From: Acanthosoma haemorrhoidale
Lineage: Eukaryota > Arthropoda > Insecta > Hemiptera > Acanthosomatidae
Reading direction: 5' to 3'
Length of the DNA stretch: 64,000 nt
Assembly (NCBI GenBank): GCA_930367205.1
Contig: OV884009.1
Span: 106,723,189-106,787,188 of the forward strand
This document shows, in pieces, positions 33,301 to 45,555 of the stretch. The stretch's first letter is position 1; each line of letters opens with the position of its first letter. Under the pieces are notes generated by a model. It did no database searches. It was not told the origin of the DNA and worked only from the letters and a program-made list of their open reading frames with translations. The position numbers and the translations under genes were made by a program.

Positions 33301-34788
33301 AACAAAAAACGTTTATATAAATGAGTCACTTATATCTGAAAAATATTACAATTTTTTATTATTAAATTGTTACATACATCGGGCTTTTGTTGATGTTTTC
33401 GCAGTGACCAAGAGATAGTGCTACAGTTCAGCCTTGTATTTCCATTTGATTCTCTAAATACTTTAAAAAAATATTGAATATGAAAGGTAAAGTACTTTAA
33501 AATCAAATTCATGCCGATTTTTCAATAGTTTCCTATATTATTTGAATAATATATTTTGTATTACAAAGAAATACCGTTTAGGATAGTCGACACTATTCTA
33601 GTGATGGGCATTTCTACTATGTTTACAAGACTTTAACGAACGTTTTTCAAAATAAATAACTAATAAATAAAATGTTAGGATTATTAATTAAGTTCTTAGC
33701 CTGTTAAGACATTGGAGTGTTTAAAAATTTACTAAAACGGTAAATTTTGCCTCTACGCCATTTGAAAATTTTAATAATTGCCGAGCCCAAACGGAGAGGC
33801 TTTAATTCAAAAATGTAAATATAAATGGTCATTACAGGCCCTGGTCACTTATATGTATGTATTGTTTTAAAATAGTTGTATCATTTTGTGTAAGTTAGGG
33901 GATAAGGTATCCACCCACTTCTCTCTTATTTATAAACATTTTTTTTGGTAAATATTTTAGCTATTTGTAATTTTTTTAGAGAAATTTTCAGTGTCTTAGA
34001 TGGCTTAACAAAATGCGAATTGTTTATTTTTACAATTTTTTCACATTAAATATGCATTCAATTCAATAGTTAAGAAATGTGGCCTGGGCTTGGACCATCT
34101 CTAGATTTTGATCCTTCATTTTCTGCATCCTATGTTTAGTTAAACTACATCTCAAAAAGAAATTTTAGTCGATAGGTCAAGCAAAAAAATTAGCTCGGTT
34201 GAAATAAAAAAAAATAATTGGTATTATAACGAAAAATGGGGACACTGCTGTTCTTTAGATCATTCACTTAATGGTTAAGAAAATAAGACATGGACATAGC
34301 CTGGGGATGAATCCATAAACTCCTCATAAGGGAGTCTTAGATTCATATCCCGGCATATGTCAATTCTCTTATCTTTAACAAATAGTTATTAAGACCTGAG
34401 GGATTACATACCTCAATTGGTAATTAATAATGCCCAAATCAGCTAGTTTAAAAATATTAGCTCGTTTAAAAAAATTTAGTTTTTTTTAGTAGCTGTCCGT
34501 TGTTTTGCCATCACTATACTAGGCAAAACAACGCTGGCGAACAGCTGGTATCGATTCTTTTTAAGTCAGTTTGTGAGTCAAATCCCGGCGAGACGTGTAT
34601 CAGTAGGATCTTGTGCCTTTCCTTGTCATTTACACACAATTATTTAATATTTAACTGTGTATCATAGTTTGTATTAAGATCGGATCCGACAAATGTATAA
34701 TTAACAGTTAGAGTTTAATCCGTCTGTTCTGTCGTGCCTTGGTTACCGAGGTACCGTTAGCTGACCCGGAGCCCGGTCTACGAAAACT
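30353..34788. other. RPS7 3' flank and intergenic spacer
   Basis: AT-rich, with no open frame longer than about 75 codons and no recognisable protein. The RPS7 3' UTR must lie at its start. A candidate inverted repeat at 34491-34546 is listed separately. Otherwise nothing identifiable was seen. Confidence 0.55.
34491..34546. repeat. Short imperfect inverted repeat
   Basis: GTTGTTTTGCC (34499-34509) and GGCAAAACAAC (34522-34532) form an 11-bp perfect stem around a 12-base loop. The outer AGCTGT / ACAGCT also pair after a small asymmetric gap. It lies about 300 bp before the spectraplakin exon. It could be a MITE remnant; no function is implied. Confidence 0.55.
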
Positions 34789-34863
34789 TTGCTCAAATCT
34801 CCATTTTCTGCGGCTATTGTCTCTAGGAGGAAAAAAAATGCGAAGACCGTGAAGAGTAATGAC

Positions 34864-34975
34864 ATGTTGGGGATGGATTTCGAAGCGGATATCACACTGA
34901 AGGAATGGGCCAAAGACAAGCCACTCAGCATCCTTCAACTTGATCCTGCTGATAGAGCTGTCCTTCGAATAGCAG
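34864..34975 (+). CDS. shot: Spectraplakin (short stop / MACF1 family), alternative N-terminal exon 1
   Basis: Spectraplakins are giant cytoskeletal linkers that bind actin through N-terminal CH domains and microtubules at the C-terminus. This exon reads MLGMDFEADITLKEWAKDKP and ends LSILQLDPADRAVLRIA plus one base, before donor GTCGGT. The LDPADRAV-(L/I)-R-(I/V)-A string is the known segment directly preceding the DERD...KKTFTKWVNKHL start of the first CH domain in this family. The phase (one base left, G, completing GAT for Asp) fits. The frame is also open upstream of the ATG, back to a stop at 34762-34764. The exon might therefore be internal, with an acceptor such as CTCTAG near 34828, or may start at ATG 34864. 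No CH-domain exon is present in the window; it must lie beyond 64000. Confidence 0.75.
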
Positions 34976-37900
34976 GTCGGTCATTAATTCCTAACTTCCT
35001 TTCATTATCCGCTGTGTAGCTATGCAGTGTTAAGAAGCCGGTTGCCCAAGTCGGCGAACATTTGACATACAAAAGCCAGTTCACGGCAATAACAGCCCAT
35101 TTCAAACATTCCATTATAAAACTTTAGTTACTTGTCTCTTTTTTACAACCCATTAATAAGCATTCATTTATCATAGAACATGCTCAACTGTAGTTTTTTT
35201 TTGGCTTGCCAGTTGTACTGTTTGTACTGATAAACCTTGGATGCATAAAAAATATAAATTATATCATTGCCTTCTTTTAAAAAAACAATTTATTATTTAT
35301 AGTAGTAAAATTTTTTCTAAATATTGATAACTTTTATATTCTAAATGAAGTACTATCACAACTTGGTTAATATTATTGATGTTTCTTGCTGAATGATGTG
35401 TTACTGCATATTTAGATTATGACACCTTGTCAGTTGTTAGTGTTTTCACAACAGTAACATACTGAAAGATGTAATAGTTTTTATTTTTCACGGAAAATGG
35501 AATGTATCTATATTGAGATTGTTTGAGTGTGGTGTTAAATGCGACCCTGAAATTTGTAAACCCTGATAAAAATCTTTATCAATGACAATTTGTAGTAAAG
35601 TTCATTGTTTATCAATGATGACATTGACTTTTTTTTCAATCATTTTGAACCAATAAGTGTACATTAATGCTCAAAAATAGTATTCCATTTCTTTACTATG
35701 TCTACTTGTTATCATTCATACCCTGGAGGTAAGCAGATATCAAGAAAGAGAATTAAAATTGTTATTCCTTCCATTTATTATTTAGTTTACATCTAATCTT
35801 GAAACAAGTATCGTATTGTTTGTGGAATTTCTTCTCAACTGAGATATGAAACCACACATATTCACAATTCATAGACTTCATTGTTTATTTGATGCTTGCA
35901 CTGTACTAGCCTTTGTCCGAGTTTAAAAGTGTCTTAAACATTAATTACCCTCGATACTATGTTTATGGTAGAAAAAAAAATCTGTATCTAGAAAAAACAA
36001 TTAATTATTTAAAAAAGAAAAGGGATTGTACTCCAACATTTGATTAAATATATTTTTAGATAGATATTTTGTTTGAATTCTGGATATTAAATGGAAATTT
36101 TTTACTTTTCACTTTCATTAAATAAAATTACTGTTATTTTATAAAATAGCACATTGAATTTAACACAATATATTTCACAATATTATTAGCCAAACTTGAG
36201 GTTGACGCATTTTATTTTCACATTAGTTGTTTCTATTTATTAATTATAGTTTTTGAAACCTTATTGAATAATTTTAGTAAAATTAACTGAATCGGTGATA
36301 TGAGGAAGCTAACGTTGAATTTTAAAGAATTATTTGATTTAGCGACAGCACTAGAAATATTTACTGAAGAGAACATCTGCTGTCTACCCCTAATTTAAAC
36401 ACATTTGTTGAAATAAAAATTACTTCATGCACTAAACAAGAAATGTTATAAATTTCATTAACCTATAAGTGATTATAAAGTTTAATTTTATTTGCTTTTA
36501 CCAAACAGAATCTACTGTAATGTTGAAAATAGACTGACGTGATAAACTCAGTCAAGATAGTTTTTTAGTGATTTGGGAATTGTAGGAGGTTGACAAATAG
36601 CGCTAAGTAATTTCTTCTCACAAAATCACAGATTGGTAAGATCCATATTTAGATTATAAACAATGTAGAATTATGAAATGTTGAAATTTGTGGGAGCTGC
36701 CACCTTATTATAAAGATTTTCATTGATATTTTTCACATCTGTGACTTAACATAAGTCGGGTAATTATGTTATTTAAAATAAATTTGAAGTCAACTTGCAA
36801 ATGTGCCACAAAGACTTAGCATTAATAAAAATATTATCATCTTTCTTTATGAAAACAAATATATTATTGGGCTAGACATTTAATAATGACCTTTTTATCA
36901 GATTACCTGCCATCATACAATTTCATTATTGGTTTGGGATGTAATAATTGGGGGGAAAAGTAAATTGTATACTTAAATAAATATATTTAAAGTCATTTAC
37001 TTTTGCATTATCACTTGTTGTCATTACTCACTAAAACAACTGTAAACTGGCAAAAATCCTTGTACTTATTATAAATTTATTAAAGATGGTTATTATAACT
37101 TGGTACAGTCCTGAAATTGTAAGCAATGAACTTACATTTATTTAATTATTCATTTTCTCGTGCTTGTGCCTGTGCCAGTTAATGCACTACTCTTCAAGCA
37201 CATTCTTTGTCTTTGATCTTGTCCTAGGGTCTGATATATCATTGGTTCTCAATAGGGGAAGGTTTGATTTTTCAGTTGGTTATAGTATTGTAGGGGCAAT
37301 AAGGGGAGCGATAAATCTCAGGGTTGATTGAAAACATAGTAAATAATAAACTATGAAATTACTAAAAGTAATATTAGCAATAAACGTTAGGAAAGCTGGA
37401 ACAAAATGTAGGTAGGCACCAGCCATGGACAAACTGAACAATCCATAGGTGATCTGCGACTGGCACTGATTTTATTTGAGCAACCTGCGTAAAAGCCAGA
37501 AGGCTTTCTGTAATTAACTGTTGTTAAATTTGACTTCAACAGCCATTGAACTGACATCCTTCAAAGGTTTCAGTTCCTTTATAAAATTTAATTAATATAA
37601 TTATGAGCATGCATTTTTGAAACAATGTGTGAACAACAATTTAGGGGGGTAGCTGGAGGTAACACTTATAAGTGGTTGAGAACCACGTTTATACATGATT
37701 CTCGCCAGCCTTGTGTCCCTGTCAATTTTTTGTTTTCCGTTGCTTGTTTTAGGGGATTTCAACCACAAAGACATCAACGCCCAGAATTACCTGCCAATTT
37801 TTATGTATCACATATGTATGTTATTGTGTCCTGTTTGTTTATCAAATTTTACAGTATATTAATACTTATAATATCCATGTTACTGATTAGAATGCTGTGT

Positions 37901-39208
37901 TCAATCACCAACTCATTGTACTTGAGCAGCCACAGATATCTGTATAATTATTTCTTGAATTAAGTGCTTAGTTATAATTCAAGTCTTTACACCCAAAGTG
38001 GTTACTCATTGTCTGGCTTTCTCAGTTTGCTTATGTCTTAAACAGTTGATAACATCCTTCTTCTCACCCAAGAACCTGGTGCAGACATAAGTGTTATATC
38101 ATAACATACACAAATAAACTTGATGAAAAATCAACATCTCCTTTTCATCAAACCAATCTGATCTCCCAAGAAACGCTTCAATTCATTTACAGTTCTCGAC
38201 CTTTTTAGTGACCAGCCTCCCTCTAAAATGTCAAAGTATGTCTTCTGACAGGTTACTTAAGTATAGATGATCGCGGCACCAATGAATGGTTTGTGTGACC
38301 TTAGGAAAGAGTTGCAATGATCCTATACACAGCCCAGACTAAATGTCAAGCAGTGCTCTCTCGTATAAACATACCTGAAAACCAAAATAAACAGGAATTA
38401 TTACAAAACTAAAAGTTAACAAAAAATACATTTTATATTACAAATGTAATACAAAACTTTTTGTTACCACTTCTACCTCTTCTTGGGATGACAGGCTTGT
38501 CTGGCTTTTCACTTTGATTTCAAAGTATTGAAGAATAGTTTTCTAATTTTTCTTCCAGCCGATTTATTTCTCATGGATCATGGATAAGTAGAATTTTGAA
38601 AGAAGTGAATGAACAAGGACTTTATGGAGAACAGATGCCAGAATGAATGACATGTTTTTGTTGTATTAAAATTAATTTTATTTATATTTTTGCTAAAACC
38701 TAATGTAAAGCCATTGCCAGTATTTAGTACTATTTGAAATACCCTTAGAAATAAAAGCCACTGTTTTAGTGAGTACAGAGGTGAAGGTTTCCAAGATTTA
38801 CTGAGGGGCAGATATTCAGTTTCTTGTAGTAAAGGGTTATATTATATCAGTGTAAGTTTAAATATTCTAACATGGAGGAAATTAAATATATTCCAGGCTT
38901 TATTTACCCAGTACTGTAAACCATGGAGGTTATAATTATGGCAGGGAGGAACATTATTGTGTTAATGTCACAGCTTGGACATGCGTGGGGGGGGGGCTCA
39001 CGTAAAATATTTATTAAAAATATCATTTCTCTATAATGAAGTGGAATTGAAAACAAAATTGTGAATACACCGTTGGTGACTGATTTCATGATTTAAACTC
39101 GGCATATAATATTGCATGTTGTTAATCAGGAAGCTAAGATCTTGAATTTGATACCCTTGTTGATATGATAGAAAAATATTATAGTTTTACTACTAATTAG
39201 TTGTGTAA

Positions 39209-40099
39209 CCCTTCACTGGTAATCTTGAGTCTGTGAAACCCCAGGGACAACATTTTTTGTTGTATCTGCTATATAGAAACTAGTCAACAGGTTTACCCCT
39301 AGAGAACCTACCTTTCAAGCTCGTAGATAGCATTCCTTGATTCTATCTTAGTTCAGCTATGAAAAGTAAAGTGATAAGAAGCCTCAAAGAACAGTCTGGG
39401 CTTCATACACCCACGGTTACAACTCGCGTTACTTTTTGTCATCATGAACCCTTCTTTGAATAAAAGTGTTCAAATTGTCAAGAAGACAATTGTCCATTTC
39501 TTTGACAAGAATGCTGGGATGGAGAAATTGTCTCTTAAAGTAATGAAAAAGACACAGATCCTAATTTTCACATAGTAATCATGATTCGGAAAGTGAAGAC
39601 AAATTAGATGAAACAATTCACCTTTCTCTTTACATGAAAGGGGTAAGTGCATGATTATATGCTAGAAAGAGCAAATAATTAAATATATTCCTTGGGAAAC
39701 TAGGAGGGTTGCTGAGAAATATTTAGGGTATGTTCAAGAACCATACCAGAATCTGGTCATAAATAACCAACCGTTCCAGATGTGCATTTTGCAAGGACTC
39801 AAAATCTTGCTTTTACCCTAAAACATGCATTAGTGATCTGTCAAAATTGCCGTTCCAATATTTAGTTTTTATTAGCTTCAATCAAACATCTATATTCATA
39901 TCCATTAATTATTAAAATTTAATTTGTTTTTGGTATGTAAAAAATAGAAAAATTAAATTGATTTCTTTAGTTTCATATTTTGTACACTTTCTTTCAGTCT
40001 TTGATTAGCACTTATGTATGACAATTTTTTTTATTTCTTGGGTCAGACAGACCCGAGATACCACTGGTCTCCGATAATTTTCGAGTTACCACTGGAAGG
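39209..40099 (+). mobile_element. piggyBac-like element remnant
   Basis: Ends are inverted: CCCTTCACTGGTAATCTTGA (from 39209) versus CCTTCCAGTGGTAACTCGAA (reverse complement ending at 40099). The right flank is TTAA (40100-40103), the piggyBac target; the left flank reads GTAA, one change from TTAA. Subterminal sequence near 40047-40070 (CAGACAGACCCGAGATACCA) repeats part of the TIR (TACCACTGG). The inside is too decayed for a full reading; a short Cys-rich piece, CAFCKDSKSCFYPKTC (about 39785-39830), could be the tail of a piggyBac transposase. It is about 0.9 kb against 2.4 kb for a complete element, so it is deleted. Confidence 0.6.
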
Positions 40100-40576
40100 T
40101 TAATGACCTTAATTTTTTTTATAGAATTATTTTTGTTTTAGCATAAATTGTAACTACCATGGAAAATATCATTCCTCTGGAAAAAATTGCAGGTTGCAAA
40201 CGCAAGACGAGGCTATAATATTCGTGTCGTGTCAATTTCAAATGAGAGCTCCTGATATCTCTCTTTAGCTTGAATGGTGGATTTTCTGCCTACTGGATAA
40301 ATTTGTGTTGGTGCTATAGATTTTTTTTTTACACCATTTCAGCTGTTTACGCCTTATTTTCAATGCGTTTAAGTTGTAAAACAAAGTATTGTTTCATACT
40401 TTGTTTGTATTGACAAGGGATTAGAAATTCGGAAACCTTGTTTACGAAAAAGCAATTACAGTACAGTAATACTGGTAGGAACTCATTCCTAATTTCTATT
40501 CTGTTAAAACCTCTCCTAACCTTAATTGAGATTTTTATTTTAAATTCACTTTTGCTTTATGTTTCTTCTGTGAAAA

Positions 40577-40960
40577 TGGTCTTTAAACGAAAATTGTTAG
40601 ATGGGAAAGATAAGTTGGACTTGATGAAAGGTACAATAAGCGGGAAAAGATGAAGACTTGCCGCAATACACGAGAATATGGAGTACGTTATCAACAATTT
40701 TTTTAAATCGTGATTTGGGTATTGAAAGTTTTGAAGGAGGCATAATGGAGGATGTAGCGTTAAAATGGGTGTAAACGATAATAAAAAAAAAAATGGCCGT
40801 GTCTCATTTACCAGCTCCGGATGGTTCTTGTTTAAAGCTCATCGTTTACCAAAGTGTCCTCTTGAATATTACATTTGGATAATAGTAAAAAGGACGGTTA
40901 CCGTAGAAGGCCGACATTGGGTCGTTAGGCTCCGCTCCTACCCTGAGGAGTGACGGCAGG
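40577..40960 (+). mobile_element. Possible Tigger/CENP-B-like DNA-binding remnant
   Basis: Plus-strand pieces read MVFKRKLLDGKDKLDLMKGT, IHENMEYVINNF, GIMEDVALKWV and VSFTSSGWFLFKAHR. The order (basic KRK-L start, EDVAL-x-WV helix, SSGW-x-x-(R/K)FK-(A/R)-H) resembles the two HTH units of Tigger/Jerky-type transposases. Frames shift between the pieces and the catalytic part is not found. TIRs were not identified. Confidence 0.4.
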
Positions 40961-42059
40961 TAGCTTGCCTACCGGTAGGTAACTCGCTCTCCTCTTACCC
41001 AATTGTAATAGTTGCCTAGATTGGCCCGACCTTGCCTATAACAGTTGAAGGGAAACACGTTTGAATAAATAGATCAATCGTCTGTTTTTTGTTCTACGCC
41101 CATCTCGGGTCAGTAATTGTTAGTTGCTTTCTATCACGGCTAAAAATAGGAATGTCGACACTGTAACCTGGGCTATTTCCCCTCTCCAACTCACTCAATA
41201 TTATTTTCATTGGTAATTTATTCCTATTGCTGCCATCTGTAATTAATTCCGCTTGTTATCAGCTTCATCGTCGACTTGCCAATTCTTTTCCAACCTCATT
41301 CAAAATTGCTGAACTATGTGAGAATAAAGTAAATGTAGTATTGTAATTTATTGATGTATGCTTTCATTATGAGTTTCATGATTGATAATTTCAATAAAGT
41401 TTTGACTGATTGATATGGTATACGTTGTACGATAGTTTCGTATCCCACTTATGTTTTTTTTTTTCCAAAATACACATTCAAATACTAAAAATACTCCAAT
41501 TTATCAAGAATAGGCGTTTCTTAGGTACAATTGTCTAGAAAAATTTCTCGTTGTTTTTTTGATCCTATTACATCCTCTTTATAAACAATTCTTTTATTTT
41601 TATCTTAGTTAGCTAAACCTTTCAATTGACACACAATTTCCGGCTATCTTTTCAGTTTTCGCAGCTACTTTCTGGCTCGATTATTTTCTTTTTGTCGACT
41701 CTACTAATCAGCCGCGTGCGATTGCATAAACTATTGATCCAGGGTGTTATTACTCCATTGATCAGACTGGGGCTGTTGGAGGGGCAGAAAAGAAATATAG
41801 GTGAAATATGTCCGCTATGGAGTTATCACATGTCATCCTTGCTCTACTTCTTGTCGTAAAAAAATATTTATTCGGAAATGGGGGACGAATGTTCTCATTG
41901 ATAACAACTGCTCTCTCATTTCTTATAACACTCCATGTGTTCAACATGTATGTTAAGACATGATGTAATGATGTTTGTACTACTGGTTTTGAGTCCTTGG
42001 TGTACAAAGTATCGCAGAAAAATGTTAGCAAAATCTATCAGGTGATAAAACGCTGAATT

Positions 42060-42480
42060 TGATATTTGTTGCAAATTTGACGATTGAGAAATTATAGCCG
42101 AATCCAGATTTATTTTCGAAGAAAGAAAGGTAGTGCTAGAAGTGCGAAACCGCGATAGAAGTGAAAATGCAAATTAATTGTACCATTTAATTTAAATGTA
42201 GCTTCATCGCTCCAAATTAATCGTCTTTGAAACTCTTGAAACGTTTCAACTTAAATTGCTTCGAAATGCGATGGACACTACCCTTTGCAATTGTTTCTTC
42301 ACGAGAAGGCGATGTGGTGGCATTTCCGACAGTATTTCTTCTTTGTCTGCGTCACAGTCAATAATCTGGGCCTTCCGCAATGCTGTGTCTGAACATTCTC
42401 AACAGTGCCATCTGCTTCATTGTAACTCCACCAGGTGAACTTCTCTCCGAAATCGTCTTTGCACTTCTAGTTTCACTTTA
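42060..42480 (-). mobile_element. Fragment of DUF4817-type transposase (catalytic start)
   Basis: On the minus strand, about 42225-42175, the reading gives LIWSDEATFKLNGTINLHF. This matches the (F/W)SDEATF block that carries the first catalytic Asp in DUF4817-type transposases. Upstream pieces (RFRREVHL, KKQLQRVVSIAF) are broken. It is the part missing from the element at 22690-23390, but it lies far away and in a different copy. Confidence 0.5.
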
Positions 42481-43099
42481 ACACAAACTTTATTTTATTC
42501 ACTCTACAATATACCTCAAAGTGCACAGATTATAAAATTTTAAAAATATCAGGTATTCAACACATTTTGTTTCCGTGAAATGAACGGAAATGGATATTAA
42601 CCGTTGGGCCGTCAATTCAATTACTCATTTTTGTCCTTTTCTGAATATTTTGTAGTGTTTACATGAGCTAAATAACACTGAAGGGGCTAGTTGAGAAAAT
42701 TATTTCGTTAAAAATTGTAATTACCGAGGTGTGTTTTTGTGAGGCCGAGTGGGTCGATATCTCGTGACCCAACAGTTGATTTCCCTGCTGTTCCGCCAAC
42801 TGCCGGCAAAAGTTAAATCATGGAACAACTTTCAATTGTAAATCCGATAAGAAACCTCAATGCTAGAACTCAACTTGATTAATATTAAGTAACAGGAGAC
42901 TCAGGAGGAACCAGGGTTCACCTCATTTTTACCAACAATTCATGCGTGAAAAAATTCGCACACTAACCTAACCCGTTCTCTATCACAGCTCAGAAACAAA
43001 GAAAAAAAACTTCAATACTATAACAAAACAATAGTATTGAGTACCAAAATTGGTTATCGTGTATCAGGGTTTGGTTGATTTTATATAAATCAGAAACCC

Positions 43100-43540
43100 T
43101 CATGTGTTTCTCGTATTTGATTGAAAGTTAATCACCAATTTTAAAACGGCCTCGAACACACCTGAAACGACAAACAGACCAAGGGCTGAAGATATGAGGT
43201 GTTCCCGCATATTCACAAACCAAACGTAAACACAAAAAATTCCAGTCAACTGTGTGATGGCTTTCGTTCCTGTTGCGAAAACGATTTTATTGAAACTTAC
43301 AGTGACTTTTTGTATTAATGCCTTATATTGATGATATATACATGTGCATATATTAAATCTGGGTAGCTGTGCTGTACGGCGCCCTGCTATATACTCACTT
43401 GACTGACAATATCGCCAAAAGTCATGAGAAAACTTGTCAGACAATATGCTCCTCTCTAGAGGGGTTAAAAAACGCCGACCTGGACCGTTGCAGCACTCAC
43501 AAACACCACGACTCCACCACCATTCCCGCACCGATGGCAA
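43100..43540 (-). other. Unexplained 146-codon open frame
   Basis: The longest open frame in the central intron without an assigned family. It begins MPSVREWWWSRGVCECCNGP and later reads FLTPLERSILSDKFSHDFWR and VFATGTKAITQLTGIFCVYV. The first 60 codons are GC-richer than the surroundings and the last 80 are AT-rich, so it could be two unrelated halves. No motif was recognised; a chance frame over a repeat boundary is the simplest view. Confidence 0.25.
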
Positions 43541-44689
43541 CAGGCTGTACGGGAAAACTAAGTTAAGTTAGTTTATTTAGATTTAAGTTAGTATTAGCCA
43601 TGATCAATTACAAGGTGAGCCCTGTCACTTTCACTGTCCACAAGCCTTTTATTATGTACATTCGACCCCGTAAAATTCTTGTAAACCACCAAAAATAAAT
43701 AAAATGTAGCTACGCTATACTACATATATAAAGCACAATATACATTTGTGTAAATTATTCAATTAAGGGTTTTGAAACCATAAAAAAAAGTTTGGACTAC
43801 ATTTTGTTAAAGAGGAAGTCTATAATCTGGTTATTTTTTGGCTTCTTTGGAGCCTCAAGTAAAACGTTGCTCCAAAATATCATCGCCGTACCTGAAATTG
43901 GGGCTGCCAAATATCAGGAATATGCTTTTATGATTTTTCGTAATTAAAGTTTAATAAAACACACATACCGCATAATATTAATTAGGGAATTGAGATCTCC
44001 CCAGGCTATATTTCACATTTCTTCCTAATGTCGTATGGGACTTTCATGTGAAATATGTTCCTGTTTCTAACAGAGGACCCGTAACGACTATAGCAAGACT
44101 GGCTGGCAGACGTGTAAACCGTAAACGACTGTGACGATGAGCTGCTGTCTAACTACGGTCGAGGACATTTTAATCGTTGAGATGCTTAATTGCAGAGATG
44201 AGCTGATACCAATGTGCCCAAGTGCCAAGGATTAATTATAGTCAATTAAATAATGGTGCTGCCGCCTGTGCGCCGAGGGGCCAACCTCTCAGCTGTTGCT
44301 CCCTTGCACCGCTAGGGGGAGTCTTAAGTCCACCCGTCATCCCTTTTTTTTTTTTAAATTAACTCTAATTAAGGGCCAAGACAGCTGTGAATGATAATGA
44401 AGTAAATATACAGAAAAAATATTCCTGGCTAAAAAATCAATAGCAAATGCCACATGACAGAAGTATTTGTAAGTAAGAAAAATAATTATGAAAAACCCAA
44501 AATGTTTTATTTTATATCTCCGTTTGTGATTTATTTATGAAGGTGAACAGCTAATAGGCCTCTAGAGCCTTGTAAAGTTTGAGGAGGATTGGAGAAGTTG
44601 TTTTGAAGTTTTTGTCATTTTTTTGTTTTTTATTTAAAAAAAAAAAAAAGAAAAAAAAAAAGAAGAATTAATAGAACTTCTTTATTGCG

Positions 44690-45555
44690 ATAAAATCACA
44701 ATCTGCCTTATTGGGCAATAAGTAATTGAAATGTTCTCATTCATACCATATTTACAATTTCCATTCCCTTGCTCATTCATACAGTATTTACAAACAACCC
44801 AGAGACTCCCAAATCCATATGGTTGTCACCTCTCTCGCATTCGAAAGAGGAAGCGGAGTCTCGAGAAGTCCCCTACGAACCTCCGCCAGCCGTGTCACCG
44901 GATACGAGCCTGCGGAGGTTGACGAAGAGCGCGAGAGCCACAGACGCTCAGGACATGATTGGAGAAACTGGCCATTGCGAGGACTCCTACTTTCACAAGG
45001 CCTTAGGCTTTAGTCTCCGAAACGGATTATAGGGATGAGTGGTGCAGTGCAATCCCTAGCACAGTAGAGGATTAGAGTGGTTGGATAGGTTACTATGGAA
45101 TTTCATGAATTTGGAAGGGATTAGTTAAAGAATGTAGGGTATATTTAGATCGTTATGAAGGGTTTTGTTGCTGACCTAATAAGGGGTATTTACTATTGTT
45201 CTCAGAACTTTTGATTGAAAGGATTAGATACGCTTGATTGACGTTAGACTTTTTTGCTGTCCCCCATAGCTCTGTTCTGTGTGACACGATTGGCTTTAGT
45301 ATAATTTTGTAGATAAGTAATTTATTTTCTATTGAGAGATGGGATGCCCTTCGAAGTAGTCTGTACATTTGTCCAAAGCGTCTGTTCTTGTCTTTTTAGC
45401 CTCGTATGTGGGTTCCATGTCAGCCTTTTGTCGAGAGCCTGAGTACTGTAGTACCGTACTGTCTCATATACAGGAAGACGAATAGAATTAAAAAAAAAAC
45501 AACTAGTGGATAGAATTTGTGGCAGAGGGTAAAAAAGGTGGAAACATTTACATTT
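44690..45555 (-). mobile_element. 5'-truncated Jockey-type LINE copy
   Basis: Reverse complement of the 3' part of the LINE at 53593-55806. It starts near its 3' end (GATTGTGATTTTATCGCAATAAAG on the minus strand), passes the 3' UTR with GGCTCTCGCGCTCTTCGTC, then the C-terminal coding part (YRLLRRASHLSIENKLLIYK, ILKP) and the RLTWNPHTRLKRQ block, and breaks off at about 45555 just after the TLC-like segment. An A-rich tract lies at each end. It shares 169 identical bases with the copy at 47090. Confidence 0.85.

Noticed and set aside
34708..34938. Minus-strand open frames opposite the spectraplakin exon
   Set aside because: The plus-strand reading carries the family signature LDPADRAVLRIA and a good donor; the minus frames have no recognisable content.
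37740..37790. GGGGATTTCAACCAC resembling a LINE endonuclease GDFN block
   Set aside because: Only a few codons fit; flanking frames give no other endonuclease or RT motif.
42737..42790. GAGGCCGAGTGGGTCGAT, similar to a tRNA-Leu/Ser A box
   Set aside because: No B box follows at a suitable distance and no cloverleaf forms.
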